A stretch of 64,000 nucleotides of DNA from Variovorax sp. HW608 (GTDB lineage Bacteria > Pseudomonadota > Gammaproteobacteria > Burkholderiales > Burkholderiaceae_C), in the NCBI RefSeq assembly GCF_900090195.1, contig NZ_LT607803.1, forward strand, positions 1,550,001 through 1,614,000, given 5' to 3'. The notes under the pieces were generated by a model. That model had not been told where the DNA came from and ran no database searches. It saw nothing but the letters and a program-made list of their open reading frames with translations. The stretch's first letter is position 1; the number at the start of each line of letters is the position of its first letter. This document shows, piece after piece, positions 44,943 through 52,907 of this stretch. A program made the position numbers and the translations under genes.

Positions 44943-45274
44943 ATCAGGCTCCTAGTGACTTGCTAGGATCGCAGCGCTCCTGCTCATCCGGCTTGATGCA
45001 TATCAAAGCGATTGGACGCATAGCACCGGTCACCCTAAGCCGGTTGTGGGCAGCGATACCTCCAGATTTTCGCCGTCGCACCTTTTCTACGAGCACCGCT
45101 CTCGCGTTGCCTCGCGCTGCGAACTCTGACCGGGTTCCAGATCGGTTCCCGACTCCAAGAGCGGCCTGTTCCGTGGCTTCGACCACGCCCTGTTGAACGC
45201 TTGAGCGGCCCATCCTGGCACCTCCTCGGATGCCCCCCGCAATGGCGGGCCAAGATCGGCTCTACAATTGGTAA
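44943..45274. other. 332-base divergent gap between the Met-rich gene and the cop operon
   Basis: Apart from the FNR-type box at 44993-45006, the gap shows no supportable gene. It should contain promoters for the leftward Met-rich gene and the rightward cop operon. I did not find a CopR- or CueR-like dyad that I would defend. Confidence 0.4.
44993..45006 (-). promoter_or_regulatory. perfect FNR/ANR-type box upstream of the Met-rich gene
   Basis: TTGAT-GCAT-ATCAA is a full consensus site. Read toward the Met-rich gene, a centre at -41.5 puts +1 at 44958 and the -10 at 44970-44965, reading GATCCT, which differs by one base from the GATACT of the ATPase promoter. Read the other way, the corresponding hexamer is GTCACC, a poor match. 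So the leftward gene is the likelier target, though the cop operon could be affected too. Confidence 0.62.
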
Positions 45275-45679
45275 ATGCGCCGCGTTCGTATCTGGATGGT
45301 TTGGCTGATGATGTTGGCACTGCCCTTTCAAGGGTACGCCGCCGCCTCGATGCGCGCGTGCATGACGGAGAACACGATCGTCGCGGCGGACGCCATGACG
45401 CCGATGTCGGCAGCCCCCGATCAGGCGCTCGATGCCGACCACGACGGGGCGCACGGCCCTGTCGCGAAAAGCGTCGGCGACACACCGGGCGCCGCATCTC
45501 CCGATGTCGATCATGGCTGCGGTCTCTGCAATCTTTGCGGCGCCTGTCATGGCATCGCCTTCATCGACACCCCCTCGTTCGCCACCGGGTCACCTCTTCC
45601 GCAGGCCGACCTGATCGAACCTGAAGCCGCGCCCGTCGCGGTGCCTGCTCGCCCGCTCGAGAAGCCCCCGCGCGCCTGA
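45275..45679 (+). CDS. small exported Cys-rich protein upstream of copA
   Basis: This is a 134-residue protein with an N-terminal hydrophobic signal (W-M-V-W-L-M-M-L-A-L-P, cleavage after A-A-A about residue 24), an Asp/His/Ala-rich middle and a cluster C-G-L-C-N-L-C-G-A-C-H near residue 82. Four closely spaced Cys plus His suggest metal binding in the periplasm. It starts at the ATG at 45275 and precedes copA by about 130 bases on the same strand. It is probably the first gene of the cop operon. No characterised family is recognised. Confidence 0.72.
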   Translation: MRRVRIWMVWLMMLALPFQGYAAASMRACMTENTIVAADAMTPMSAAPDQALDADHDGAHGPVAKSVGDTPGAASPDVDHGCGLCNLCGACHGIAFIDTPSFATGSPLPQADLIEPEAAPVAVPARPLEKPPRA

Positions 45680-45808
45680 GACGCAACGGCCGCGCTGGCT
45701 GAATGGCCCCCCGGGGGTCGTCGGCCTCCCGCACCCTCCATCCGCGTAGCCGACTGCGCGGGCGCTTGCGTGCCTGGCACGCGCTCCTCGAATCGACCCC
45801 TTTCCATC

Positions 45809-47725
45809 ATGCAATTCAGCGCACCTCGACGAACGTTCCTGCATCGCGTCGCGGCCAGCGGCGTGGCCGGCGGCCTGGCCCTGTGGCGGCCCCCGGCGCT
45901 TGCCATCCCGCGAACGTCCGAACCCGCCAGCCTGAGCGGCACGGAGTTCGACCTCTCCATCTCCGAAGTGCCGGTGAACATCACCGGCCAGACCCGCAGC
46001 GCGACCCTGATCAACGGCAGCTTGCCGGGACCGACCTTGCGCTGGCGCGAAGGCGATGTCGTGACCCTTCGCGTCCGCAACGAGCTCGCGGTCCCCACCT
46101 CGATCCACTGGCATGGCATCCTGCTGCCATCGACCATGGACGGCGTCCCGGGGCTCAGCTTCCACGGCATCGCCCCGGGCGAGACCTTCACCTATCGCTT
46201 CAAGGTCAGGCAGCACGGCACCTACTGGTACCACAGCCATTCGGGGTTTCAGGAGCAGACCGGCGTCTATGGGGCCCTGCTGATCGAGCCCCGGCAGCCG
46301 GAGCCGGTCGCACACGACCGCGACTACGTGGTCATGCTGTCCGACTGGACCGATGAAGATCCGGTTCGGATCAAGGCCAAGCTCAAGAAGCAGTCGAACT
46401 ACTACAATTTCCACCAGCGAACGCTCGGCGACCTGATCCAGGATGTCCGGGACAAGGGCTGGAAAGCCTCCCTGGACGATCGATGGATGTGGTCGACCAT
46501 GCGCATGAACCCGACCGACCTCGCCGACGTCAGCGGGTACACCTACACCTATCTGATGAACGGGCAGGCGTCGGAGGGCAATTGGACGGCGACCTTCCGG
46601 CCCGGCGAGCGCGTCCGCCTGAGATTCATCAACGCCGCCGCGATGACGTACTTCGACGTGCGCATTCCGGGAATGAAGATGACCGTGGTCGCTGCCGACG
46701 GCCAGCCTGTCAGGCCGGTCACGGTCGATGAATTCCGCATGGCGGTGGCGGAGACCTACGACGTCATCGTCGAGCCCGAAGCCGGCGTACAGGCCTACAC
46801 GATCTTTGCCCAATCCATGGACCGCACTGGCTACGCAAGAGGAACGCTTGCCTTGCGCGAAGGCCTCGCCGCACCCGTTCCTGCGGTGGACGTGCGCCCT
46901 CTGCTGACCATGGATGACATGGGGATGAGCCATGACGGCATGGACCACGGCTCGATGCAAGGCATGACGGGCATGGACCAGGATCACGGCTCGATGCAAG
47001 GCATGACGGGCATGGACCAGGATCACGGCTCGATGCAAGGCATGACGGGCATGGACCAGGACCACGGCTCGATGCAGGGCATGACGGGCATGGACCAGGA
47101 CCACGGCTCGATGCAGGGCATGACGGGCATGGACCAGGACCACGGCTCGAGGCAGGGCATGGCAGGCATGGACCACGGCGTGATGCATTCGGGGCAGCAG
47201 ATGCAGGCGCACCCTGCGTCTGAGAGCGGCAACCCGCTCGTGGACGCGCAGGCCATGAGTCCGAAGCCCAGGCTCGACGATCCCGGAGTCGGATTGCGCA
47301 ACAACGGCCGCAGGGTGCTCACCTACAGCGACCTGCGCAGCACCTTTGCCGACCCTGACGGTCGCGCGCCAGGTCGAACGATCGAACTGCACCTGACGGG
47401 TCACATGGAAAAGTTCGCGTGGTCCTTCGACGGGGTCAAGTTCTCCGACGCGCAGCCCATCCACCTGAAGTACGGGGAGCGCATCCGGCTGGTGCTGGTG
47501 AACGACACCATGATGACCCACCCGATCCATCTGCACGGCATGTGGAGCGACCTGGAGGACGAACAGGGCCGGTTCATGGTGCGCAAGCACACCATCGACA
47601 TGCCGCCCGGCTCCCGCCGCAGCTATCGGGTCACGGCCGACGCGCTGGGCCGCTGGGCCTATCACTGCCACCTGATGTTCCACATGGAGACGGGCATGTT
47701 TCGCGAAGTCCGGGTCGAGGAATGA
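45809..47725 (+). CDS. copA: copper-resistance multicopper oxidase
   Basis: This 638-residue protein is exported by the Tat route: R-R-T-F-L-H-R-V is followed by a hydrophobic stretch. Copper motifs are all present: H-W-H-G and H-S-H near the N terminus, and H-P-I-H-L-H-G and [12 protein letters not shown] near the C terminus. It oxidises Cu+ and binds extra copper in the periplasm. Between the second and third cupredoxin domains lies a Met/His/Asp-rich insert of five 13-residue repeats (46946-47173). The start at 45809 fits the Tat signal; a GTG at 45770 is possible. It is followed by copB with an ATGA overlap. Confidence 0.94.
   Translation: MQFSAPRRTFLHRVAASGVAGGLALWRPPALAIPRTSEPASLSGTEFDLSISEVPVNITGQTRSATLINGSLPGPTLRWREGDVVTLRVRNELAVPTSIHWHGILLPSTMDGVPGLSFHGIAPGETFTYRFKVRQHGTYWYHSHSGFQEQTGVYGALLIEPRQPEPVAHDRDYVVMLSDWTDEDPVRIKAKLKKQSNYYNFHQRTLGDLIQDVRDKGWKASLDDRWMWSTMRMNPTDLADVSGYTYTYLMNGQASEGNWTATFRPGERVRLRFINAAAMTYFDVRIPGMKMTVVAADGQPVRPVTVDEFRMAVAETYDVIVEPEAGVQAYTIFAQSMDRTGYARGTLALREGLAAPVPAVDVRPLLTMDDMGMSHDGMDHGSMQGMTGMDQDHGSMQGMTGMDQDHGSMQGMTGMDQDHGSMQGMTGMDQDHGSMQGMTGMDQDHGSRQGMAGMDHGVMHSGQQMQAHPASESGNPLVDAQAMSPKPRLDDPGVGLRNNGRRVLTYSDLRSTFADPDGRAPGRTIELHLTGHMEKFAWSFDGVKFSDAQPIHLKYGERIRLVLVNDTMMTHPIHLHGMWSDLEDEQGRFMVRKHTIDMPPGSRRSYRVTADALGRWAYHCHLMFHMETGMFREVRVEE
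46946..47173 (+). repeat. 39-bp tandem repeat inside copA encoding [13 protein letters not shown]
   Basis: Five consecutive 39-base units start at 46946, 46985, 47024, 47063 and 47102, and a shortened sixth unit runs 47141-47173. Units differ only at a few third positions, such as CAA/CAG and GAT/GAC. Each unit adds three Met, one His and two Asp to the periplasmic loop of CopA, so copy number changes would alter copper-binding capacity without shifting the frame. Near-identity of units suggests recent expansion by slippage or unequal exchange. Confidence 0.95.
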
Positions 47726-48609
47726 AACACGCCATGAACCACGGACGCTTTCGAGGCGCAGCTCTCCACGCGCTGATGCTCGCGCTGGCATCGGCATCCT
47801 TCCAGCCTGCCAGTGCGCAGGCAGCGGACCACGCGCATGCGCCGGATGACGCCATGGAGCCCATGGAACCCATGGAACCCGTGGAACCCTCGCAGCCTGT
47901 GCACTCCCCGGTGCCGCCGCTGACGGACGAAGACCGCGCGGCTGTCTTTCGCGATCCCGGCCTGCACGACATGGGCGACCGGGACATTCATTCGTTCTTC
48001 CTGGTCGACAAGCTCGAATGGCAGGACGTCAACGCCGGCGGCCTGCTGCACTGGAGCGCGTCGGGCTGGATCGGCGGCGACATCGACCGGCTGTGGATTC
48101 GAACCGAAGGCAAGCGCCACGACGGCAAAACGGAAGACGCCGAGCTGCAGCTGCTCTGGGGCCACGCCTTGAACCCTTGGTGGGATGTGGTCGGCGGCAT
48201 TCGCCAGACCTTCAAGCCGGGCCCCTCGCAGACATGGGCAGCGCTCGGCCTGCAGGGGCTGGCGCTGTACAACTTCGACGCAGAGGCCACGATGTTCGTG
48301 GGCAATGGAGGCCAGTCGGCAGCCCGCCTGGCCGGGACCTACGATTTCCTGCTCACGAACCGGCTCGTCCTCCAGCCATCGGTCGAAGTGAACTTCTACG
48401 GCAAGGACGACCGGCAGCGCGGAATCGGCTCCGGGCTTTCGAGCAGTTCGCTCGGCCTGCGCCTGCGCTACGAGATCCGGCGCGAATTCGCGCCCTACCT
48501 GGGCGTGACCTGGGACCGCTCGCATGGACGCACGGCCGACTTCGAACGGCTGAAGGGCCAGGACCTTCGGCAATTCAGGTGGGTCGCGGGCGTGCGGCTC
48601 TGGTTCTAG
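47722..48609 (+). CDS. copB: copper-resistance outer membrane protein CopB
   Basis: This is a 295-residue exported protein: a signal peptide ([14 protein letters not shown]) is followed by a Met/Glu/Pro repeat (M-E-P-M-E-P-M-E-P) and a beta-barrel of typical CopB type ([24 protein letters not shown]), ending with an aromatic residue in R-L-W-F as outer membrane barrels do. It binds or passes copper at the outer membrane. The ATG at 47722 overlaps the copA stop. Confidence 0.94.
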   Translation: MKHAMNHGRFRGAALHALMLALASASFQPASAQAADHAHAPDDAMEPMEPMEPVEPSQPVHSPVPPLTDEDRAAVFRDPGLHDMGDRDIHSFFLVDKLEWQDVNAGGLLHWSASGWIGGDIDRLWIRTEGKRHDGKTEDAELQLLWGHALNPWWDVVGGIRQTFKPGPSQTWAALGLQGLALYNFDAEATMFVGNGGQSAARLAGTYDFLLTNRLVLQPSVEVNFYGKDDRQRGIGSGLSSSSLGLRLRYEIRREFAPYLGVTWDRSHGRTADFERLKGQDLRQFRWVAGVRLWF

Positions 48610-48671
48610 ACGAGGCCGCGTCCCCGATGCAACCGACTTTCCATCCTTCTTCCACTTCACGAGGACTTTCC

Positions 48672-49058
48672 ATGCCATCCCTTCTCCACACCCTCAAATG
48701 CGCCTTCGTCGGTTTCACGATCCTGGCGGCGAACGCGGCGCTCGCCCATCCGAAGCTGCTGACTTCCACACCCGCTGAAAATGCCGAGGTCCCGGCGCCC
48801 GAGAAGATCGAACTGCACTTTTCGGAGGACCTCATGCCCCAGTTCTCGGCGGCCAGCCTTGTCATGACCGGCATGCCCGGGATGACGGGGCATTCGCCAA
48901 TGAAGATGACCATCAAGGTTTCGGCCACCAAGGACCCGAAGACGATGGTGATCACGCCGACCCAACCCCTGACGGCCGGAACCTACCGAATCGACTGGCG
49001 GGCCGTGTCGTCCGACACCCATCGCGTCACAGGAAGCGTTCCCTTCAGCGTGAAGTAG
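48672..49058 (+). CDS. copC: periplasmic copper-binding protein CopC
   Basis: This is a 128-residue protein. The signal peptide ends at A-L-A, leaving a mature N-terminal H-P-K-L-L whose His is the Cu2+ ligand. H-F-S-E-D-L-M follows, with a Met-rich loop (M-T-G-M-P-G-M-T-G-H-S-P-M-K-M) for Cu+ and S-S-D-T-H-R-V-T-G with the remaining His/Asp ligands. This keeps both CopC copper sites. AGGACT lies upstream of the ATG at 48672. It is 63 bases after copB and 8 before copD. Confidence 0.94.
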   Translation: MPSLLHTLKCAFVGFTILAANAALAHPKLLTSTPAENAEVPAPEKIELHFSEDLMPQFSAASLVMTGMPGMTGHSPMKMTIKVSATKDPKTMVITPTQPLTAGTYRIDWRAVSSDTHRVTGSVPFSVK

Positions 49059-49065
49059 CAGCGAC

Positions 49066-50001
49066 ATGGGTGACGACTGGCAGGCCATCGCGGTTCGCTT
49101 CGGCCTCTACCTGGACCTGATGCTGCTCTTCGGAGTGCCGCTGTTCGGGTTGTACGCGTTTCGGCGTCATGAGCGCGCGCTGTTTGCACGCAGGCCCCTC
49201 GGCGGCCTGCTGGCCGCGACAGGGATTTTCGGCGTCGCGCTTTCCGTCCTCGGCATGGCGGTGATGGCCAAGTCCATGAGCGGTGCGGAGGACTACGCGT
49301 CCGTGGAACGGCATGTCTACGAGATGGTCGTTATGCAAACGGACGTGGGCATCAGCTGGCTGGTGCGCATGGGTGCGCTGGCACTTGCGATCTGCGCTGC
49401 CGTGTTCCTTGGGCGTTGGCCGACCTTTCGCCTTTCCGCCATCGCAGTACCAGGCGCCGTGGCGCTTGCGAGCCTCGCTTGGACCGGGCATGGCGCGATG
49501 GACGACGGTGCGAAGGGCTTGCTGCACCTGTCGGCAGACATCCTCCACCTCCTAGCGGGTGCCGCCTGGGTGGGTGCGCTCGTGATGTTCGTACTGCTGT
49601 CGGTGCGGGCGAGCTTCGCCGCAGCAGATCGAGCGGAACTGCTCAGCAGGATGCTCGGCGCCTTCGCCAATATCGGCACCGTCATTGTCGTGACCCTCGT
49701 GATCACCGGCGCGTCCAACTACTGGCTGATCAGCGAGGGGGCATTGCGGGCGCTAGTTTCCACCGATTACGGCGTGTTGATGCTCGTCAAACTCTCGCTC
49801 TTTGTCCTGATGCTGGGGCTGGCCGCGGCCCATCGATACCTGCTGAGTCCTCGGCTAGTCGGTGCGTTGCGACATGGTTCCGCTTCGGAAGCGCTGGCTG
49901 CATTGCGCCGAAGTCTCGCCGTCGAGTTCACTGCCGCCACAGGCATCCTGATGCTGGTGGCGTGGCTTGGAACGCTTTCGCCGTCGGTTGCCAGCGGTTG
50001 A
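49066..50001 (+). CDS. copD: copper-resistance inner membrane protein CopD
   Basis: This is a 311-residue protein with eight or so membrane helices and the CopD family text W-T-G-H-G-A-M-D-D-G and H-L-S-A-D-I-L-H-L-L-A-G-A-A-W-V-G-A-L. With CopC it is thought to move copper across the inner membrane. It ends the copABCD operon, and no copRS two-component genes are visible in the window. A start nearer 49066 fits family length. The downstream 495 bases hold no supportable larger gene. Confidence 0.93.
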   Translation: MGDDWQAIAVRFGLYLDLMLLFGVPLFGLYAFRRHERALFARRPLGGLLAATGIFGVALSVLGMAVMAKSMSGAEDYASVERHVYEMVVMQTDVGISWLVRMGALALAICAAVFLGRWPTFRLSAIAVPGAVALASLAWTGHGAMDDGAKGLLHLSADILHLLAGAAWVGALVMFVLLSVRASFAAADRAELLSRMLGAFANIGTVIVVTLVITGASNYWLISEGALRALVSTDYGVLMLVKLSLFVLMLGLAAAHRYLLSPRLVGALRHGSASEALAALRRSLAVEFTAATGILMLVAWLGTLSPSVASG

Positions 50002-50496
50002 ACCGCACTCCTTCGCTGTGTGCGCTCGGCACCAGGTCCCAGCAAAGTGCGCTTTCAGCGCGCCCGATGCGTCGACGTCGGCCTTCGTTTTGATGCCCGG
50101 AGACATGGCGCCCCGGCTCTAGCAGGCTGCCGAAGTACCGGCCCTGCGACGGACGCTTCGGCTGGCATGAACCGAGGCAGTTGCGTCGCCTCATCCACCG
50201 TCCCCGCGAGCGGTTCACCGGCGCCGATGAAATTGGCGCCCGGTGATGGCTTGGCTGGACTCCAGTGAGTCGGATTTCGCTGGCCCAATTTGGACCCGGT
50301 GCTGCCTGTCGCGCCATCGACATCAGGACATCCCGGACTTCCCGCGCGCCATGTACAAGTTCCGCCGCAGCTCGATTTGAGCGGGTCTGGACTCCGTAGC
50401 CGACTACGGTTTTGGAGTTGATCCTAATCAAAGTCACTTCATGAACTCGACCATATGCTGATCGAGGCACTTGAACCTGCCCTTTGCCGACTGACC
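50002..50496. other. 495-base gap downstream of copD, non-coding apart from the FNR-type promoter
   Basis: No open frame in this stretch shows family likeness. The right end contains the FNR-type box and -10 at 50418-50459. The left part looks like eroded sequence of high GC without clear repeats. Confidence 0.4.
50418..50466 (+). promoter_or_regulatory. FNR/ANR-type class II promoter of the DUF2933-DUF3141-ftsH operon
   Basis: TTGAT-CCTA-ATCAA at 50418-50431 is a perfect FNR consensus. With its centre at -41.5 the start point is 50466 and the -10 window is 50454-50459, which reads TATGCT (four of six matches to TATAAT). The same geometry is found at the ATPase promoter at 44335-44383. It should drive the genes from 50497 or 50615 through ftsH at 57663 when an FNR/ANR-type regulator is active. 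Confidence 0.75.
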
Positions 50497-50613
50497 ATGT
50501 TCCGCGACCGTCGCCGTCTCCGCCGCTTCCCCATCCAGGTTTTCCTGGCATGGCTGTTCGGCATCGCGACGGAGCATGAAGCGCCACGACTACGCGAACT
50601 GAAGGAGCATTGA
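50497..50613 (+). CDS. possible 38-residue basic small protein
   Basis: This short frame begins M-F-R-D-R-R-R-L-R-R-F and contains a hydrophobic turn F-L-A-W-L-F-G-I-A. It begins about 30 bases after the predicted start of transcription and ends one base before the DUF2933 start codon, which would couple the two. There is no good ribosome site before it. It may be a true small protein or leader, or chance. Confidence 0.35.
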   Translation: MFRDRRRLRRFPIQVFLAWLFGIATEHEAPRLRELKEH

Positions 50614-50614
50614 C

Positions 50615-50926
50615 ATGAACTTGCCGTTCGACCCTAAGCAAGGGCACCGAGCCGGCCCCAACTGGTCTCGCATCAACCAGTGGCTGTTGTGGATAGGCCT
50701 GGCTGCGGCCGTGGCCTGGATGTTCTTCCGTCACAACGCCCACTTGCTGCAGTTGCTGCCCTTTCTCTTCATTCTGGCCTGCCCGCTGATGCACATCTTC
50801 GGCCACGGCGGCCACGGCGGGCATGGCGATACCACGCCTCGCAACCCGGAAGAACCTGCGGCTCGGCCGGAGCACAACTCGAACCCGCAACCCCCCGCCG
50901 GTGGCCACGCTGGTCATCAACACTGA
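50615..50926 (+). CDS. DUF2933-family small membrane protein, second copy
   Basis: This is a 103-residue protein with one long hydrophobic helix (W-L-L-W-I-G-L-A-A-A-V-A-W-M-F-F), the family core L-L-P-F-L-F-I-L-A-C-P-L-M-H and a His/Gly-rich tail (H-G-G-H-G-G-H-G-D). The ATG at 50615 has GGAG eight bases upstream. It leads an operon with a mutated HMA protein, DUF3141, oleate hydratase, a phosphorylase-like gene and ftsH. The His-rich tail and context suggest metal or membrane-stress functions. Confidence 0.87.
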   Translation: MNLPFDPKQGHRAGPNWSRINQWLLWIGLAAAVAWMFFRHNAHLLQLLPFLFILACPLMHIFGHGGHGGHGDTTPRNPEEPAARPEHNSNPQPPAGGHAGHQH

Positions 50927-50943
50927 AGCTCTGTGGGAAGCAG

Positions 50944-51150
50944 ATGGAAACCACCGAATTGAAGGTTGTCGCCATGACCTGGGGGTTCTGTGCCGCCTCG
51001 GTCACCAAAGCGCTCAAGCGGGAGCCCGGAGTAGACAATGTCAATGTGCAAGTCGACCTGCCGAGCGGCATCGCTCGGATCACGGGCGAGCATTCCGGGC
51101 GCGCGTTGTCCAGAAGCACGGCTGCTGCTGCGATTGACTGGCTTGCATGA
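50944..51150 (+). CDS. HMA-like small protein with the first metal cysteine replaced
   Basis: This is a 68-residue ferredoxin-like HMA fold of CopZ size: S-V-T-K-A-L-K-R-E-P-G-V-D-N-V-N-V-Q-V-D-L with the usual Val/Asp strand pattern. The metal loop that should read M-x-C-x-x-C reads M-T-W-G-F-C, so the first Cys is Trp13 and only Cys16 remains. A normal Cu+ chaperone needs both. It may be a degenerate or regulatory protein. It overlaps the DUF3141 start by four bases (ATGA). Confidence 0.83.
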   Translation: METTELKVVAMTWGFCAASVTKALKREPGVDNVNVQVDLPSGIARITGEHSGRALSRSTAAAAIDWLA

Positions 51151-52907
51151 ACACGCAGAGCATTCCGCAAGGGGCTTTCGCGCAGGATGCGGCGCTCGCC
51201 GCGTATTGGCTGGACCTGTTATGGCGGGCGGTCGAAACGGCCGACACGCTACGCCAACGCGCGGCCAACATGGCCGAACACGAGGCGGCCGGCATGCCGC
51301 CGCTACTTCACTTCGAGTCCGAGCAGATTGCCGACGGGCACGACCTCGAGCCGCCCTGCAACTACCGGCTGCTGCGGGTGACGCGCTGCGGTTCTGACGC
51401 GCTCGAGCGCCACGTGCGCAAGGGTGCTGCGCCGGTGATGGTCGTCGATCCGCGCGCCGGCCACGGTCCCGGGATCGGGGGCTTCAAGCGCGACTCCGAG
51501 GTTGGGATGGCCTTGCTGGAAGGCCACCCGGTCTATTTCGTGGTCTTCGATCCCGAGCCCGCGGAAGGCCAGACCCTGGGCGCCGTGGTTCGCACGCTTG
51601 CCGTGTTCATCGACTTGCTGGCTGCGCGCCATCGCAACCAGCGTCCGATCGTGTACGGAAACTGCCAGGGTGGCTGGGCACTCATGTTGGCCTTGTCGCA
51701 CTGCCGTCACCGTGCCGCACTGGCGGTGCTCAACGGCTCGCCGCTTTCTTACTGGGCGGGCGAGCGCGGCGTGAATCCCATGCGGCTTCTCGGCGGCTTC
51801 ACCGGTGGAACCTGGCCCGCGCATTGGCTCTCGGACCTAGGCGGCGGCACCTTCGACGGGGCCTGGCTGGTGCAGAACTTCGAGGCGCTGCGACCGGAGG
51901 GCGTCTTCCGGAAGTACGACACGCTGTTCGCGCAGCCGGGCCTGGAGCGTGAGCGCTTTCTGGAGTTCGAGCGTTGGTGGAACGGCTTCTATTTCTTGGG
52001 TGGCCAGGAGATGCTCGCGATCGCGCGCGACCTTTTTGTCGGCAACCTCCTCGAGGATGGCAAGGTGGTGGTCGACGAGCACTGCCATGCCGACCTGACA
52101 AGCGTGCGCACTCCGCTGGTGATCTTCAGCTCGTACGGCGACAACATCACGCCGCCGCACCAAGCCCTGGGTTGGCTGCCGGCCATCTATCCCTCCACGG
52201 AGGCCCTCGTCGCGGCCGGGCAGCGCATTGTCTTCCTGACCCACCGCGAAGTGGGGCATCTGGGCATCTTCGTTTCGGCGGACGTGGCGCGTCGTGAGCA
52301 TCGCGCGATCCTCCACCATGCGCAGTCCATCGAGCGACTGGCCCCGGGGCTCTACCAGATGCTGCTGGAGGACGCCCCCTCGGCCGAGGCCGCGCCCCGG
52401 GCGCGCTTCGAGGCACGGCGCGTGGAGGATCTGCAATTCGATCCGGCACCGGCCGGTTTCGACAACGTTAAGGCGGTGTCCGATGGCCTCGAGCGGATCT
52501 ATGCGCAGTGGGTCTCGCCGGCCGTGAAGGCAGTCATGCGGCCCGAGATCGCGCGGCCCTGGCGCGCGGCCCATCCGATGCGCGCCAGCCGGATGCTGTG
52601 GTCCGAGCGCGCCGTGCCGGCGCTGGCCTGGCTGCCCTGGGCGAGCGACTGTCTCGAGCGCCTCGGGGCCGCAGACCCGAAGCGCGCGAACAACCCCTGG
52701 TACCGCCTGGAGCGAGCCGGGGCCGACGCAGTGGCACAGGCCTGGACATCATGGCGAACGTTGCGCGATCTGTGGGCCGAATGGACCTTCGAACAAACCT
52801 ACGCCGTGTGGCCAAGCTTCCAGGTGGGTCGAGACGGGGCCATCCTGAACAAGGCGTCATCCACACCAAGTCACTCATGCGGACATCAAAGTCATGAATG
52901 CCAATGA
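51147..52907 (+). CDS. DUF3141-family alpha/beta hydrolase-like protein (PHA synthase-like)
   Basis: This 586-residue protein has a central alpha/beta-hydrolase section of PhaC type. Y-G-N-C-Q-G-G-W carries Cys173 as nucleophile in G-x-C-x-G, preceded by a D-P-R-A-G-H-G-P-G-I segment, and H-R-E-V-G-H-L-G-I-F may hold the catalytic His. DUF3141 proteins have no firm activity, but the Cys nucleophile suggests acyl transfer or ester cleavage. It sits before the oleate hydratase gene, overlapping it by 14 bases, so a lipid substrate is a reasonable guess. Confidence 0.87.
   Translation: MNTQSIPQGAFAQDAALAAYWLDLLWRAVETADTLRQRAANMAEHEAAGMPPLLHFESEQIADGHDLEPPCNYRLLRVTRCGSDALERHVRKGAAPVMVVDPRAGHGPGIGGFKRDSEVGMALLEGHPVYFVVFDPEPAEGQTLGAVVRTLAVFIDLLAARHRNQRPIVYGNCQGGWALMLALSHCRHRAALAVLNGSPLSYWAGERGVNPMRLLGGFTGGTWPAHWLSDLGGGTFDGAWLVQNFEALRPEGVFRKYDTLFAQPGLERERFLEFERWWNGFYFLGGQEMLAIARDLFVGNLLEDGKVVVDEHCHADLTSVRTPLVIFSSYGDNITPPHQALGWLPAIYPSTEALVAAGQRIVFLTHREVGHLGIFVSADVARREHRAILHHAQSIERLAPGLYQMLLEDAPSAEAAPRARFEARRVEDLQFDPAPAGFDNVKAVSDGLERIYAQWVSPAVKAVMRPEIARPWRAAHPMRASRMLWSERAVPALAWLPWASDCLERLGAADPKRANNPWYRLERAGADAVAQAWTSWRTLRDLWAEWTFEQTYAVWPSFQVGRDGAILNKASSTPSHSCGHQSHECQ

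Noticed and set aside
44944..45213. 89-codon minus-strand frame in the Met-rich/cop gap
   Set aside because: It overlaps the FNR-type promoter element, has no ribosome site and shows no natural protein pattern.
46946..47173. Regular repeats considered as a CRISPR array
   Set aside because: Units are contiguous without spacers, keep a 39-base period and encode protein in frame within copA.
45590..47797. Long minus-strand open frame (about 735 codons) opposite copA, with a His/Ala/Arg repeat
   Set aside because: The apparent repeat is only the complement of the copA Met/His repeat; copA itself has all the copper motifs.
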